NCBI GenBank assembly: GCA_020845495.1
Contig: JADLFM010000062.1
Location: forward strand, 183,419 to 247,418
Origin: Chloroflexota bacterium
GTDB lineage: Bacteria; Chloroflexota; UBA6077; JACCZL01
DNA: 64,000 nt
Reading direction: 5' to 3'
Part shown: positions 1 through 8,101 of the stretch, in pieces
Layout of the letters: each line of letters opens with the position of its first letter
Position numbering within the stretch: the first letter of the stretch is position 1
The notes under the pieces: model-generated
The model's database searches: none
Seen by the model: the letters and a program-made list of their open reading frames with translations, nothing else
What the model was told of the DNA's origin: nothing
Translations under genes and position numbers: made by a program

Positions 1-1944
1 CGTCGCGGCCATTGACTCTCGTGACGACCAATGTATGCACGATGGCGCTCGCGAGGCCATCGCCGACCGCTATCGTGTCGATCGACCGCACTGCCAGACG
101 TCTGGTCGCACCGAAACGGGACGTAAACTGGTCGATGGACTGCTCCTGCTGCACAGCGCGACTCAGCAGCGCGTACGCCTCACGATAGCGCCGACCATCC
201 AGAGCCGCGTAGTACGTGTAGATGGTCTGACGGGGATCCATGACTGGCTGGCTGTTGCCTGCTGGCCGGGTGTTGCCAGGCTGGACGTTCGCCACCTGCG
301 TCTCCGTTGGGTCCGGTGGCGGCTGAGCAGCAGGAGGTGCCGGCGCGTCCACCGTCGGCGTGGGAACCGCGCGTGCCTCGAGATCCGCCCGTGTCTCCGC
401 GAGCCTCCGAGCTACCGTCTGGTTATCCGGTCGGAGACGTTCGGCGCGCTGGTACTGGGCGATGGCCTCCTCCAGGCTCCCCTGCGCACGCAGACCGTCG
501 CCTTTACCGAGGTACGCCTGAATGAGATTGGCGGTCACGCGCCCACCGGCGTAGGCAGGGTCAACGGTCTGGACGCTGAGGAGGTGGTCGATCGCCTCGT
601 CCCAGGACTGTCGTGCTGAGGCGCTCCGGCCGTCACGATAGTTCGTGGCCAACCCTTTCGCCGTGCGTGCTTCGGTGCCGTTCTTCTCCGCCAGTGCCGC
701 GTCAAACTGGGTCACAGCCTCGTCGGTCCGCTCCCCATCTGCGAGGTTATTGCCCCACTCCAGGTGCGCATCGTAGAGGGCCTCGACGACATCGCAGCCC
801 AGGCCACGCGCCACTTCGAGTCTCCCAACGGCTCCGGCGAAGTCACCAGCCTTCCGACGAGCTATCGCGTTGTCGGTGACGGTGCCGCAACCACCCCCGG
901 CCGGCGTCGACGAGTTGGAAATGGCAACGGACGTGGGCGTGAGCGGGGCGGTCGTCGGGGTCGCCGGACCTGCGATGTGGGCCGGTGCCGTCACTTGCTG
1001 GTTGGCTGGACCGATCGGTGACAGAGTGGGCCAGAGGTTCCGGCTGACGAGCATCGTCCCGCCAGCGACTAGCAGCGTCGCGAGAATAACCAGCGCAACC
1101 GGCGCCATCACTCTACGCTGTCGCACGGGTGAGGTTGGTGCAGGGGGCCCGGGTGGAGGAGCGGGAGTCGGGGCAAACTGGCGCCCCGTGGGGACCTGGC
1201 CCGCACACACAGCATCACCGTAGTCGGCTGACGCTCGGGAGGAGCTCGCGAACGGCGCCGGCTCGGAATCGCGGGCAGTCGAACCCGGTGGTGGCTGTAG
1301 CATCCCGGCAAATGGCGGGCGGGCGGTGGGATCGACCCTGACGAGAGGATTCCCGCTCGGCAGGGGGATCATGCCGGTGTCGGGCGGCTCGTCGGCTGGC
1401 ACCTGGACGTAGCCCGAAGCATAGGGAGCAAGCGCCCGCGCCATCTCATCAGCTTGTTGGAAGCGCTCATGCGGACTCTTTGTGAGTGCGCGGTCGACCA
1501 CCCTGGCAAGCGCTGCCGGCACGTCTGCACGGATACTGGCAAGTGACGGAGGCCGTTCGGACAGGTGCTTATACATGATGCCGTGGGTCGTCTCGGCCTC
1601 GAACGGGACACGCCCGGCCAGCATCTGAAACAGCGTCACGCCAAGTGAATAGAGGTCGGTGCGGGGGTCGACCGGCGCTCCGCGAAATTGCTCCGGTGCC
1701 ATGTAGGCAGGAGTACCCATCGCGGTGCTCCCGCTCAGGGCTGCCAGCGCTGTGTCCTTGGCGATGCCGAAGTCCATGATCTTGACGACGCGATCGGCCG
1801 CGACCATGATGTTGGCCGGCTTGATATCGCGATGGATGATCCCACGCGCATGCGCCATGGCGAGCCCGGACAGGGTCTGGCATGCGACCGTCGCGACCTC
1901 AATAATCGGCAACGGTCCGCGTCGCTCGATCAGCGCTCCTCCAG
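1..1944 (-). pseudogene. Ser/Thr protein kinase fragment lacking its N-lobe, with TM segment and TPR-like tail
   Basis: On the minus strand one open frame reads from about 1944 to the window edge. It starts mid-domain with ALIERRGPLPIIEVATVACQ. The catalytic loop HRDIKPAN (about 1810-1840), the DFGIA metal-binding motif (about 1755-1780), MAPEQ and the DLYSLGVTLFQML helix follow. These are the C-lobe of a Hanks-type (PknB-like) kinase. After a proline-rich juxtamembrane stretch comes one hydrophobic membrane segment (about 1033-1107), then an extracytoplasmic part with TPR-like repeats (for example DAIARRKAGDFAGAVGRLE) that runs off the window. The glycine-rich loop, the VAIK lysine and the alpha-C glutamate are absent, and I see no plausible start at the 5' end. 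The frame begins inside the end of the truncated serine hydrolase 1930-3087. I infer a dead fragment or an assembly join; a complete kinase would need about 90 more N-terminal residues. Confidence 0.75.
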
Positions 1945-3087
1945 CAGTTGAAGCGAGGTTTGGGCAATCGTGGGACTGACGTCCGCGAGCACCGTACCCC
2001 GTCGGATTCCGTCCAGGATCCGAGCCAGACCGAGCGCCGTAACCTCGTTCTCGACGCCGCGCGCCTGTGCCGCCGTATCGAGCATCAGCCGCCGGAACCT
2101 CAACCCTACGTATCCTCGATCGGCCATGAGCGCAGTGACACGCGCCATCCCGGCGATGGCGTCGCCCTCGCCGACATCGCGGACGAGCACGTTGGCGGCA
2201 ACGTTGTCGCTCAGCAAGACCATCAGGCGCAGCATCTCCGAACGGGCGAGCGTTCGTCCAACCTCCTTCTGTAGCTCGCCGGTGCCGCCGACGACGTCCG
2301 CCGCACGAACGGTGTACGGAGAGCGCAGGTCCAGCAATCCGAGCGCATCGCGCCGCAGTACTTCGAGGAGCAAGGCTAGCTTGATCGTGCTCGCGGCTAC
2401 CCGCCGTTCGTCGGGGCGCCAGACCGCCACGACGGCGCCGGCGTCGTCGAGGAGCACCGCCGATCCGGTCGGCAGCCGCTGCGCCATCAAACGTTCGATG
2501 TCAGTCGCCGCACCCGGTCGTTCGGACGGCTGGCGCGTCGCAACGACGGTCCCGCTTGATCCCGATGACGGCGACGCATCTGGCGACGGAGTAGCGGCTC
2601 CAGGGTCGGCAGCATGCCTGGGAGCGGCAGCCACGATGGCTTCCGGCGACGGCGTTCGAGCGGGCGATACCAAAGCCTCGTCCATTCGCGTCCCAACTCC
2701 ATCCTCGCTCTCGTGAGTCGGCGACGCACCGGCAGGCGACGCCGTCCCACTGATGGCGATGGCGGTAGGCTGGGCCGCACCATTGGGCGCAGTAGCCGCG
2801 CGGGTGGCCGCCGGCCATGGGCTGGCCTCAGCCGGCTGAACCGGAGGCTGCGTCGCAGGTGCCTGGGCGAGCGGTACAGTCGTGATCGCCTGGGCAACGG
2901 ATGGGACTGGCGGCGCCTTATCGACGGGAGGGGACGGGGTCTGGCAAGCGATCAGGAGCGCGGCGATTGGCAGAATGACCACGAGCCTGACGGCCCGCGT
3001 GGGAATTCGACGACGTGTCCACACCCGGCGCGACACGCGCTCAGACTCTCGTCGCTGCGATCGTTGCCGCCGCATGACCAGCGACAC
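1930..3087 (-). pseudogene. Class A beta-lactamase-like serine hydrolase lipoprotein, C-terminally truncated
   Basis: The N-terminus is Arg-rich, followed by a hydrophobic segment ending in a lipobox (LLIAC), so this would be an outer-surface lipoprotein. A linker of about 130 residues rich in Pro, Ala, Ser and Thr follows. The folded part then begins near MAQRLPTGSAVLLDD. It contains the nucleophile motif SxxK (AASTIKLALLL) and the SDN motif (LMVLLSDNVAANVLV), both typical of class A beta-lactamase/penicillin-binding folds. The frame stops right after SPTIAQTSLQLLEER. This is about where the KTG-containing C-terminal half should begin, so the third active-site motif is missing and the protein should be inactive. 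The stop overlaps the headless kinase frame. The original role (beta-lactamase or cell-wall enzyme) cannot be decided. Confidence 0.75.
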
Positions 3088-3190
3088 CCCTCTGCTCCCG
3101 CGGGAGCGTTCAGCACACTCGTAAGGTCTCCTGAGCCTTCATCGCTGTCGAGCGCCGACCAGCCTGGACCACCATGGGCCTCACTCGGGG

Positions 3191-3244
3191 CAGGCCCATC
3201 TGTGCTCGCAGGCCCATCTGTGCTCGCAGGCCCATCTGTGCTAC
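3191..3244. repeat. Three 18-bp tandem repeats
   Basis: CAGGCCCATCTGTGCTCG occurs three times head to tail (3191-3208, 3209-3226, 3227-3244; the last copy ends CTAC). It lies in the 200-bp divergent spacer between the serine hydrolase fragment and the SDR gene. The unit spacing equals the unit length, so there are no spacers as in CRISPR. No gene is visible in this interval. Confidence 0.9.
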
Positions 3245-3289
3245 TGGTCAGGTAACTCTGACTCGTTATGATAACCGGAGGTCGGAGGG

Positions 3290-4051
3290 ATGGCGATGGC
3301 ACACGAACTCACGGGCAAGGTAGCGTTGGTGACCGGCGCCGGACAGGGGATCGGGAAAGCGCTGGCGCGCGGGCTGGCCGGGGCAGGCGCCGCCGTCGTG
3401 GCTGCCGATGTGCTGGCCGACAACGCGCTCGCGACGGCGCGCCAGATCGAGGCGGACGGCGGCCGCGCGATCGGCCTGGGCCTCGACGTGTCGAAGGCTG
3501 CGCAGGTCAGCGCGGTGGTTGAGCGGGCACTGTCGGCCTTCAATCGCCTCGACATCGCGATCAACAATGCCGGCATCTTCCCTCGTGCGACCGTCCTCGA
3601 ACTGGACGAGGACGTCTGGGATGCCGTGCTCGACGTCAACCTGAAGGGTACCTGGCTCTGCTCGCAGGCCGCCGCGCGAGTCATGATCGAGCAAGGCGAG
3701 GGTGGGCGCATCATCAGCCTGGCGTCCGGCGCAGCCTACCGGGTGACGCCACGTGGCGCGCACTATTCGGCCAGCAAGGCCGGCATCGTCGCCTTCAACC
3801 GTACCCTGGCCGCCGAGCTCGCTCCATACCAGATCACCGTCAACGCGCTCGCGCCCGGCCTCACCGATACCGCTCAGCCCCGCTATGGCATGAGCGAGCA
3901 GGAGATCGCCAGCGCGGCCGACACGATCCCGCTCGGGCGGATCGCTCAGCCCGAGGACATGGTCCCGCTGGTACTGTTCCTGTGCGGCCCTGGCGGCACC
4001 TACATCACCGGCCAGGTGCACCACGTCAACGGTGGCGCCTTGATGCCCTGA
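3290..4051 (+). CDS. SDR-family NAD(P)-dependent oxidoreductase
   Basis: This is a 253-residue classical short-chain dehydrogenase/reductase. The cofactor motif TGAGQGIG is near residues 15-22, NNAG near 92, a catalytic serine in SLASGA and the active-site YSASK. The C-terminus (TGQVHHVNGGALMP) is the usual SDR end. Acidic residues after beta-2 (AAD) favour NAD over NADP. The start is supported by GGAGG at 3277-3281; a second in-frame ATG six bases on has its own GGAGGG, so either may be used. It is followed on the same strand by a Rid-family protein and an ABC importer, suggesting small-molecule catabolism. The substrate cannot be read from sequence; FabG-like reductases are similar, but context argues against fatty acid synthesis. 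Confidence 0.9.
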   Translation: MAMAHELTGKVALVTGAGQGIGKALARGLAGAGAAVVAADVLADNALATARQIEADGGRAIGLGLDVSKAAQVSAVVERALSAFNRLDIAINNAGIFPRATVLELDEDVWDAVLDVNLKGTWLCSQAAARVMIEQGEGGRIISLASGAAYRVTPRGAHYSASKAGIVAFNRTLAAELAPYQITVNALAPGLTDTAQPRYGMSEQEIASAADTIPLGRIAQPEDMVPLVLFLCGPGGTYITGQVHHVNGGALMP

Positions 4052-4187
4052 TCGAGTGGTGCCCGCTCGTCCACGCACCAGGGCTGTGCTCCGCCCGGGG
4101 CCAGCGCTGACACATCTACCATCATGGCGTCGTTCGAGCATCCGAAGACATCCGCCTGCACGTCACAGTTGTTGAGGAGGTTGCCCC

Positions 4188-4577
4188 ATGCCTCGCGGTG
4201 AACGAGCCTGCCCGCCCGGCGTCCACACCCCACACGCCAACTATTCGCACGCGGCGCGCGTCGGGAACACTCTCTACCTGGCGGGGCAGATCCCCCTCGA
4301 CGCAGATGGCAAGCTGGTGGGGCGAGCGGATGCCGAGGCGCAGGCCGAGCAGTGCCTGAAGAACGTCAAGGCGCTCGTCGAGCACTTTGGCGGCAGCATG
4401 GACGATGTGGTCAAGATCACCACCTACATCACCGACCTGGCCTATCGGCCGCTCGTCTCGCGCCCACGCGATCGAGCGTTCAGCGCCCCCTATCCCGCGA
4501 GCACCCTGGTCGTCGTCAAGGGGTTGGCCGATCCTGAGTATCTCGTCGAGATCGAGGCGCTTGCCATCCTCGGCTGA
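4188..4577 (+). CDS. Rid-family (YjgF/YER057c/UK114) protein without the catalytic arginine
   Basis: A 129-residue protein with the chorismate-mutase-like Rid fold: NTLYLAGQIPLDADGKLVG near the start, QAEQCLKNVKALVEHFGGSMDDVVKITTYI in the centre (family consensus) and EIEALAIL at the end. Canonical RidA, which hydrolyses reactive enamine/imine intermediates, has Pro-Ala-Arg-Ser/Thr before the last strand. Here the sequence is YPASTLVVV, so the arginine that binds the substrate carboxylate is replaced by serine. It is therefore probably a non-canonical Rid subgroup with another or unknown reaction. GAGGAGG at about 4171-4177 precedes the ATG. It lies between the SDR gene and the importer operon. 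Confidence 0.85.
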   Translation: MPRGERACPPGVHTPHANYSHAARVGNTLYLAGQIPLDADGKLVGRADAEAQAEQCLKNVKALVEHFGGSMDDVVKITTYITDLAYRPLVSRPRDRAFSAPYPASTLVVVKGLADPEYLVEIEALAILG

Positions 4578-4923
4578 GCCAGGGCGTGCGGCTCCGATGG
4601 GACAGGCGTGCACCACGGCGAGGACGGTGCACGCGGCAGAACTGACGGCGGTTGGCCGGCAGGCCGCGCCCGACGGATGCCTGGAACGTGCGTGGGGGAG
4701 AGGCAGGGCGCAGGCCCTATCTCTCTGGAAGCAAGACGCGACGGGCCGACTGCATCACCCTCAGCGACGACGCCCTGGCCCGTTGTGTCATCGTGAGACA
4801 AAGGCTCCCCAACGACCTGTACCCAGGCCGTATACTACCCGCGTGGGTGGAGAGGCTGTGGGACCGGCGGTACGGCCCCGTCTCAGTGTGGTCCAGCGCG
4901 TCTAGTAGCGTACGGAGAGATGG
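4578..4923 (+). other. Intergenic region upstream of the importer operon
   Basis: About 350 bp without a convincing gene; small frames here look like chance frames of GC-rich DNA. A TATACT hexamer at 4831-4836 could be a -10 element for the importer operon about 90 bp downstream, but no good -35 is visible. The segment separates the Rid gene from the ATPase gene, so these may be separate transcripts. Confidence 0.4.
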
Positions 4924-5751
4924 GTGACGGTGGCGCACTCCGGCGGAGTAGGGCTAGCCACGCCAGGTGCGGAGGCTGAGCCGCTCATTCTCGTCGATCA
5001 CGTCGAGAAGATTTACGCAAACGGGACGGTTGCCCTCGAGGACATCTCCTTCGAAGTCCACGAGGGCCAGTTTGTCTCGCTGGTCGGGCCATCCGGCTGC
5101 GGCAAGTCGACGCTCCTCCGCACCATAGCGGGGCTCGGGGCGGTGACCCAGGGTACCCTCATCGTCGAGGGTTTACCGCCGAAGCAGGCTCGCCACGACC
5201 GAGCAGACATCGCGTTTGTCTTCCAGGACGCGAACTTGATGCCGTGGCGAAACGTCGTCGGCAACGTGGAGTTGCCGCTCGAACTGCGCGGCGTCCCCAA
5301 GGCCGAGCGCCGGACCATGGCACTCGCAGCACTGGAGACGGTCGGCCTCGTCGATTCGGCGAGGTCATACCCACGCGAGTTGTCGGGCGGCATGCGCATG
5401 CGCGTCTCGCTGGCTCGAGCGCTCGCCGCACAGCCGCGCCTGCTGCTGATGGACGAACCGTTCGGCGCACTCGACGAGATCACCCGGCAGCGGCTCAACG
5501 GGGAGTTGCTGAGCATCTGTGCCCTGGCCGGCTGGACGGTCGTGTTCGTGACCCACAACGTCTTCGAGGCCGTGTACCTCTCGAGCCGCATCCTGGTCAT
5601 GAGCGCTCAGCCAGGCCGGATCATTGCCGAGGTGCCGGTCGATCTCCCGTATCCGCGCGTGCCCGAGATCCGGACCGCCCCCGAGTACACCCGCATCGTC
5701 GGGGAGGTCATCGGACTGCTGGGGACGGCAGAAGCAGGTGAGGAGGACTGA
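4924..5751 (+). CDS. ABC transporter ATPase, NitT/TauT (nitrate/sulfonate/thiamine-precursor) type
   Basis: A 275-residue ATPase energising uptake through the permease that follows. Visible motifs: Walker A GPSGCGKST (55-63), the Q-loop FQDANLMPWRNV (Q102) typical of the SsuB/TauB/NrtD group, the signature LSGGMRMR (154 on), Walker B LLLMDEPFGALDE (174 on) and the switch histidine VTHN (H212). GTG at 4924 is chosen because frame and spacing fit and the extra N-terminus is short; a second GTG at 4930 is possible. Its stop lies beside the permease start. The substrate cannot be deduced from this subunit. Confidence 0.92.
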   Translation: MTVAHSGGVGLATPGAEAEPLILVDHVEKIYANGTVALEDISFEVHEGQFVSLVGPSGCGKSTLLRTIAGLGAVTQGTLIVEGLPPKQARHDRADIAFVFQDANLMPWRNVVGNVELPLELRGVPKAERRTMALAALETVGLVDSARSYPRELSGGMRMRVSLARALAAQPRLLLMDEPFGALDEITRQRLNGELLSICALAGWTVVFVTHNVFEAVYLSSRILVMSAQPGRIIAEVPVDLPYPRVPEIRTAPEYTRIVGEVIGLLGTAEAGEED

Positions 5752-5752
5752 G

Positions 5753-6616
5753 CTGGCTACGACACTCGAGCGTCAGGCTTCCGAGTCGGCCCGGCCCGCG
5801 GCACGACGTCCCCGACCCCAGCCGAACCGGCTGATCCGGTTCCTGTGGTCCGCCGGCCCGCCCCTGTTGGTTTTCGTCGTCGTGGTGGCCACCTGGCAGG
5901 CGTGGGTCACGGCCTTCAGCGTGCCGCGATACCTGGTGCCAGCGCCCACCGACGTGGTGTCGGCCTGGTTGGAGAACCGAGACAACCTGATCGGAGCGCT
6001 CATCTCGACCTTCGTCTCGGCACTCTTCGGCTTCGGGCTGGCCATCGTGGTCGGCATGTCGATCGCGCTCCTGATGGCGCAAAGCAAGCTGATCGAGCGG
6101 AGCATCTTCCCGTACGCCGTGCTCCTTCAGACGATTCCGATTGTCGCTATCGCACCGCTGATCGTGATCTGGTTCGGAGCCGGCATGTCGGCGGTGGTGA
6201 CGATCGCGTTCCTGATCTCGCTCTTCCCGATCGTGACCAATACCACGGCCGGCCTGCTCTCGACCGATCACAACCTCGTCGCCATGTTCGAGCTCTACAA
6301 CGCGAACTGGTGGCAGCGGATGGTGAAGCTGAAACTCCCGTTCGCGCTGCCCTACATCATGACCGGCCTGCGAATCTCGTCCGGTCTGGCCGTGATCGGC
6401 GCCATCGTGGGCGAGTTCATCGCCGGCATCGGCGGTATGCGTGGCGGTATCGGCTACGTCATCACCAGCGCTGCCGCTCAGATCAAGATGCCGTACCTGT
6501 TCGCCGCGGCCCTGACGTCCTCGATTCTCGGCATCATCATCTTTATCGTCGTCAGTATCGTGAGCGCGCGCTTCCTGCACCATTGGCACGAATCGGCGGT
6601 CCAGCGCGAACACTGA
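5753..6616 (+). CDS. ABC transporter permease, NitT/TauT type
   Basis: An inner-membrane permease of about 287 residues with an Arg/Pro-rich N-terminus and six predicted hydrophobic segments, beginning GPPLLVFVVVVATW. The ATPase-docking EAA-like loop is the region NANWWQRMVKLKLPFALPYI, and the end is FLHHWHESAVQREH. The start is unclear. A perfect Shine-Dalgarno AGGAGG (5741-5746) lies six bases before an in-frame CTG at 5753, while the nearest in-frame GTG (5738) sits upstream of that site and has no good ribosome-binding site. I chose CTG 5753. The gene follows the ATPase with no gap and precedes the binding protein, so the three form one importer. Confidence 0.85.
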   Translation: MATTLERQASESARPAARRPRPQPNRLIRFLWSAGPPLLVFVVVVATWQAWVTAFSVPRYLVPAPTDVVSAWLENRDNLIGALISTFVSALFGFGLAIVVGMSIALLMAQSKLIERSIFPYAVLLQTIPIVAIAPLIVIWFGAGMSAVVTIAFLISLFPIVTNTTAGLLSTDHNLVAMFELYNANWWQRMVKLKLPFALPYIMTGLRISSGLAVIGAIVGEFIAGIGGMRGGIGYVITSAAAQIKMPYLFAAALTSSILGIIIFIVVSIVSARFLHHWHESAVQREH

Positions 6617-6708
6617 GCGCGCCTGAACCAGCGTCGCGTACGTCTCCGTTTGTCCCTAGCCTACCCCGTTGCCCAGCGTTTCCCCGGTCCACCTGTGAGG
6701 AGGGATCT

Positions 6709-7983
6709 GTGTCAAGCACGTTCGACGGCCGCTCCACGTCACCGCGCCTGACGCGGCGCCGCTGGCTGCTCCTGGCGACTGCCTCGGCTGGCGCACTGGC
6801 CGCCGCTTGCACCTCGTCGGCTCCGGCCAGCCCGACAGCCGCCCCCAAGACGGAGTCGAAGCCGACCGAAGCAGCAAAGCCGGCCGCAAGCCCGGCCACG
6901 TCGGCATCGCCGGCCTCCAGCCCCGCCGCCAAGCCAGCCGCGTCGCCGGGCGCCTCCCCAGCGGCGTCGCCAGCCGTGTCACCGGGCGCGTCCCCGGCCG
7001 CGAGCCCGGCGGCCAAGCCCGCCGGGCAGGCTGCACCATCGGGCACAGTTGCGACCGCCAAACCCTCATCGCCGACGCCAGCAAGCCAGGTGATGAACTG
7101 GTTCGGACAGTCATCACAGGGCGGCTTTTTCGACGCGCTGAAGAACGGCTACTACCAGCAGCAGAATGTCACGATGACGAACGAGCAGGGGGGGCCGCAA
7201 ATCGCGGCGATCCCGCTGGTGGCTGCCGGCCGCCACACCTTCGGCATGACGAGCTCGGACTCGGTGCTGCTGGCGCGTGAGGAAGGCGTCCCCATCGTGA
7301 TGGTATTTGGGACGTTCCAGATCAACCCGCAGGGCCTGATGTACCACCAGAGCCAGCCGGTCAAGGATTTCCCGGACCTGAACGGTCGGAAGGTCTACGT
7401 CTCGGGCGCCGCGAACTACTGGCAGGTGTTGTCCAAGAAGTACCACCTCGACAACGTCCAGCAGTTTCAGTACAACGGCCAGTTGGCGACCTTCCTGGCG
7501 GACGAGGGGAATGTGTTTCAGTGCTACGTTAGCTCTGAGCCGGTCATCCTGAAGCGGCAGGGTACGCCCGTGGGTGCGCTGCTCATCGCAGACTCGGGCT
7601 TCACCCCGTATCAGAATGCGATGATCTGTCTCGAGAAGACCATCAAGGAACAGCCAGATCTCGTTCAAGCCTATGTCACCGCGAGCTTGATGGGCTGGCG
7701 GGACTTCGCGAACAACGCCCAGCCGACGCTCGAGTACATCAAGTCGGAGTTCAACAAGGAATACGACCTGGACATCGGCAAGGACATCTGGGAAGTCGAG
7801 AAGAACCAGTTCCTGACCGGTAAGTCTGGGTTCGATCCGAAGCAGGTCGGCATGATGACCGACGCACGCTGGAAGGAACTGTATTCCCTGATGCGGGATG
7901 TCGGCGTGCTCAAGAAGGACCAGGACTACAAGGCTGCCTTCAACACGACGTTCATCGAGAATGCCCAGAAGGCATTGGGCTAA
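6709..7983 (+). CDS. ABC transporter substrate-binding lipoprotein, NMT1/THI5-like
   Basis: A 424-residue binding protein. The start GTG at 6709 has GAGGAGGG six bases upstream. The signal region TRRRWLLLATASAGALAAAC combines a twin-arginine-like motif with a lipobox (LAAAC), so it is probably exported (perhaps by Tat) and lipid-anchored. A tether of about 75 residues built of Ala-Ser-Pro repeats follows, then the folded domain from about QVMNWFGQSSQGGFFDALKN. The pattern GYYQQQNVTM, then QIAAIPLVAAGRHTFGMTSSDSVLLAREEG, is characteristic of the NMT1/THI5/SsuA/TauA binding-protein family (HMP-type pyrimidines, sulfonates, nitrate or other small ligands). It belongs to the importer formed by the two upstream genes. 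Confidence 0.88.
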   Translation: MSSTFDGRSTSPRLTRRRWLLLATASAGALAAACTSSAPASPTAAPKTESKPTEAAKPAASPATSASPASSPAAKPAASPGASPAASPAVSPGASPAASPAAKPAGQAAPSGTVATAKPSSPTPASQVMNWFGQSSQGGFFDALKNGYYQQQNVTMTNEQGGPQIAAIPLVAAGRHTFGMTSSDSVLLAREEGVPIVMVFGTFQINPQGLMYHQSQPVKDFPDLNGRKVYVSGAANYWQVLSKKYHLDNVQQFQYNGQLATFLADEGNVFQCYVSSEPVILKRQGTPVGALLIADSGFTPYQNAMICLEKTIKEQPDLVQAYVTASLMGWRDFANNAQPTLEYIKSEFNKEYDLDIGKDIWEVEKNQFLTGKSGFDPKQVGMMTDARWKELYSLMRDVGVLKKDQDYKAAFNTTFIENAQKALG

Positions 7984-8101
7984 CGCGCAACCAGTAGTCC
8001 GTCGTCAGCGGTCAGGAGCCGGCTGTCAGTAGTGAGGCGTACATCGCGCCACCTACGGTTTGCTACTACCTCCTGATCGCTGATAACTCGAGGAGGGTTG
8101 G

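Noticed and set aside
3191..3244. CRISPR-like array
   Set aside because: Repeats are contiguous with no unique spacers and no cas genes are present.
5845..7983. A 712-residue open frame covering the permease 3' part and the binding protein
   Set aside because: Only the part from GTG 6709 has a ribosome-binding site, signal peptide and family similarity; the upstream part is the other frame of the permease gene.
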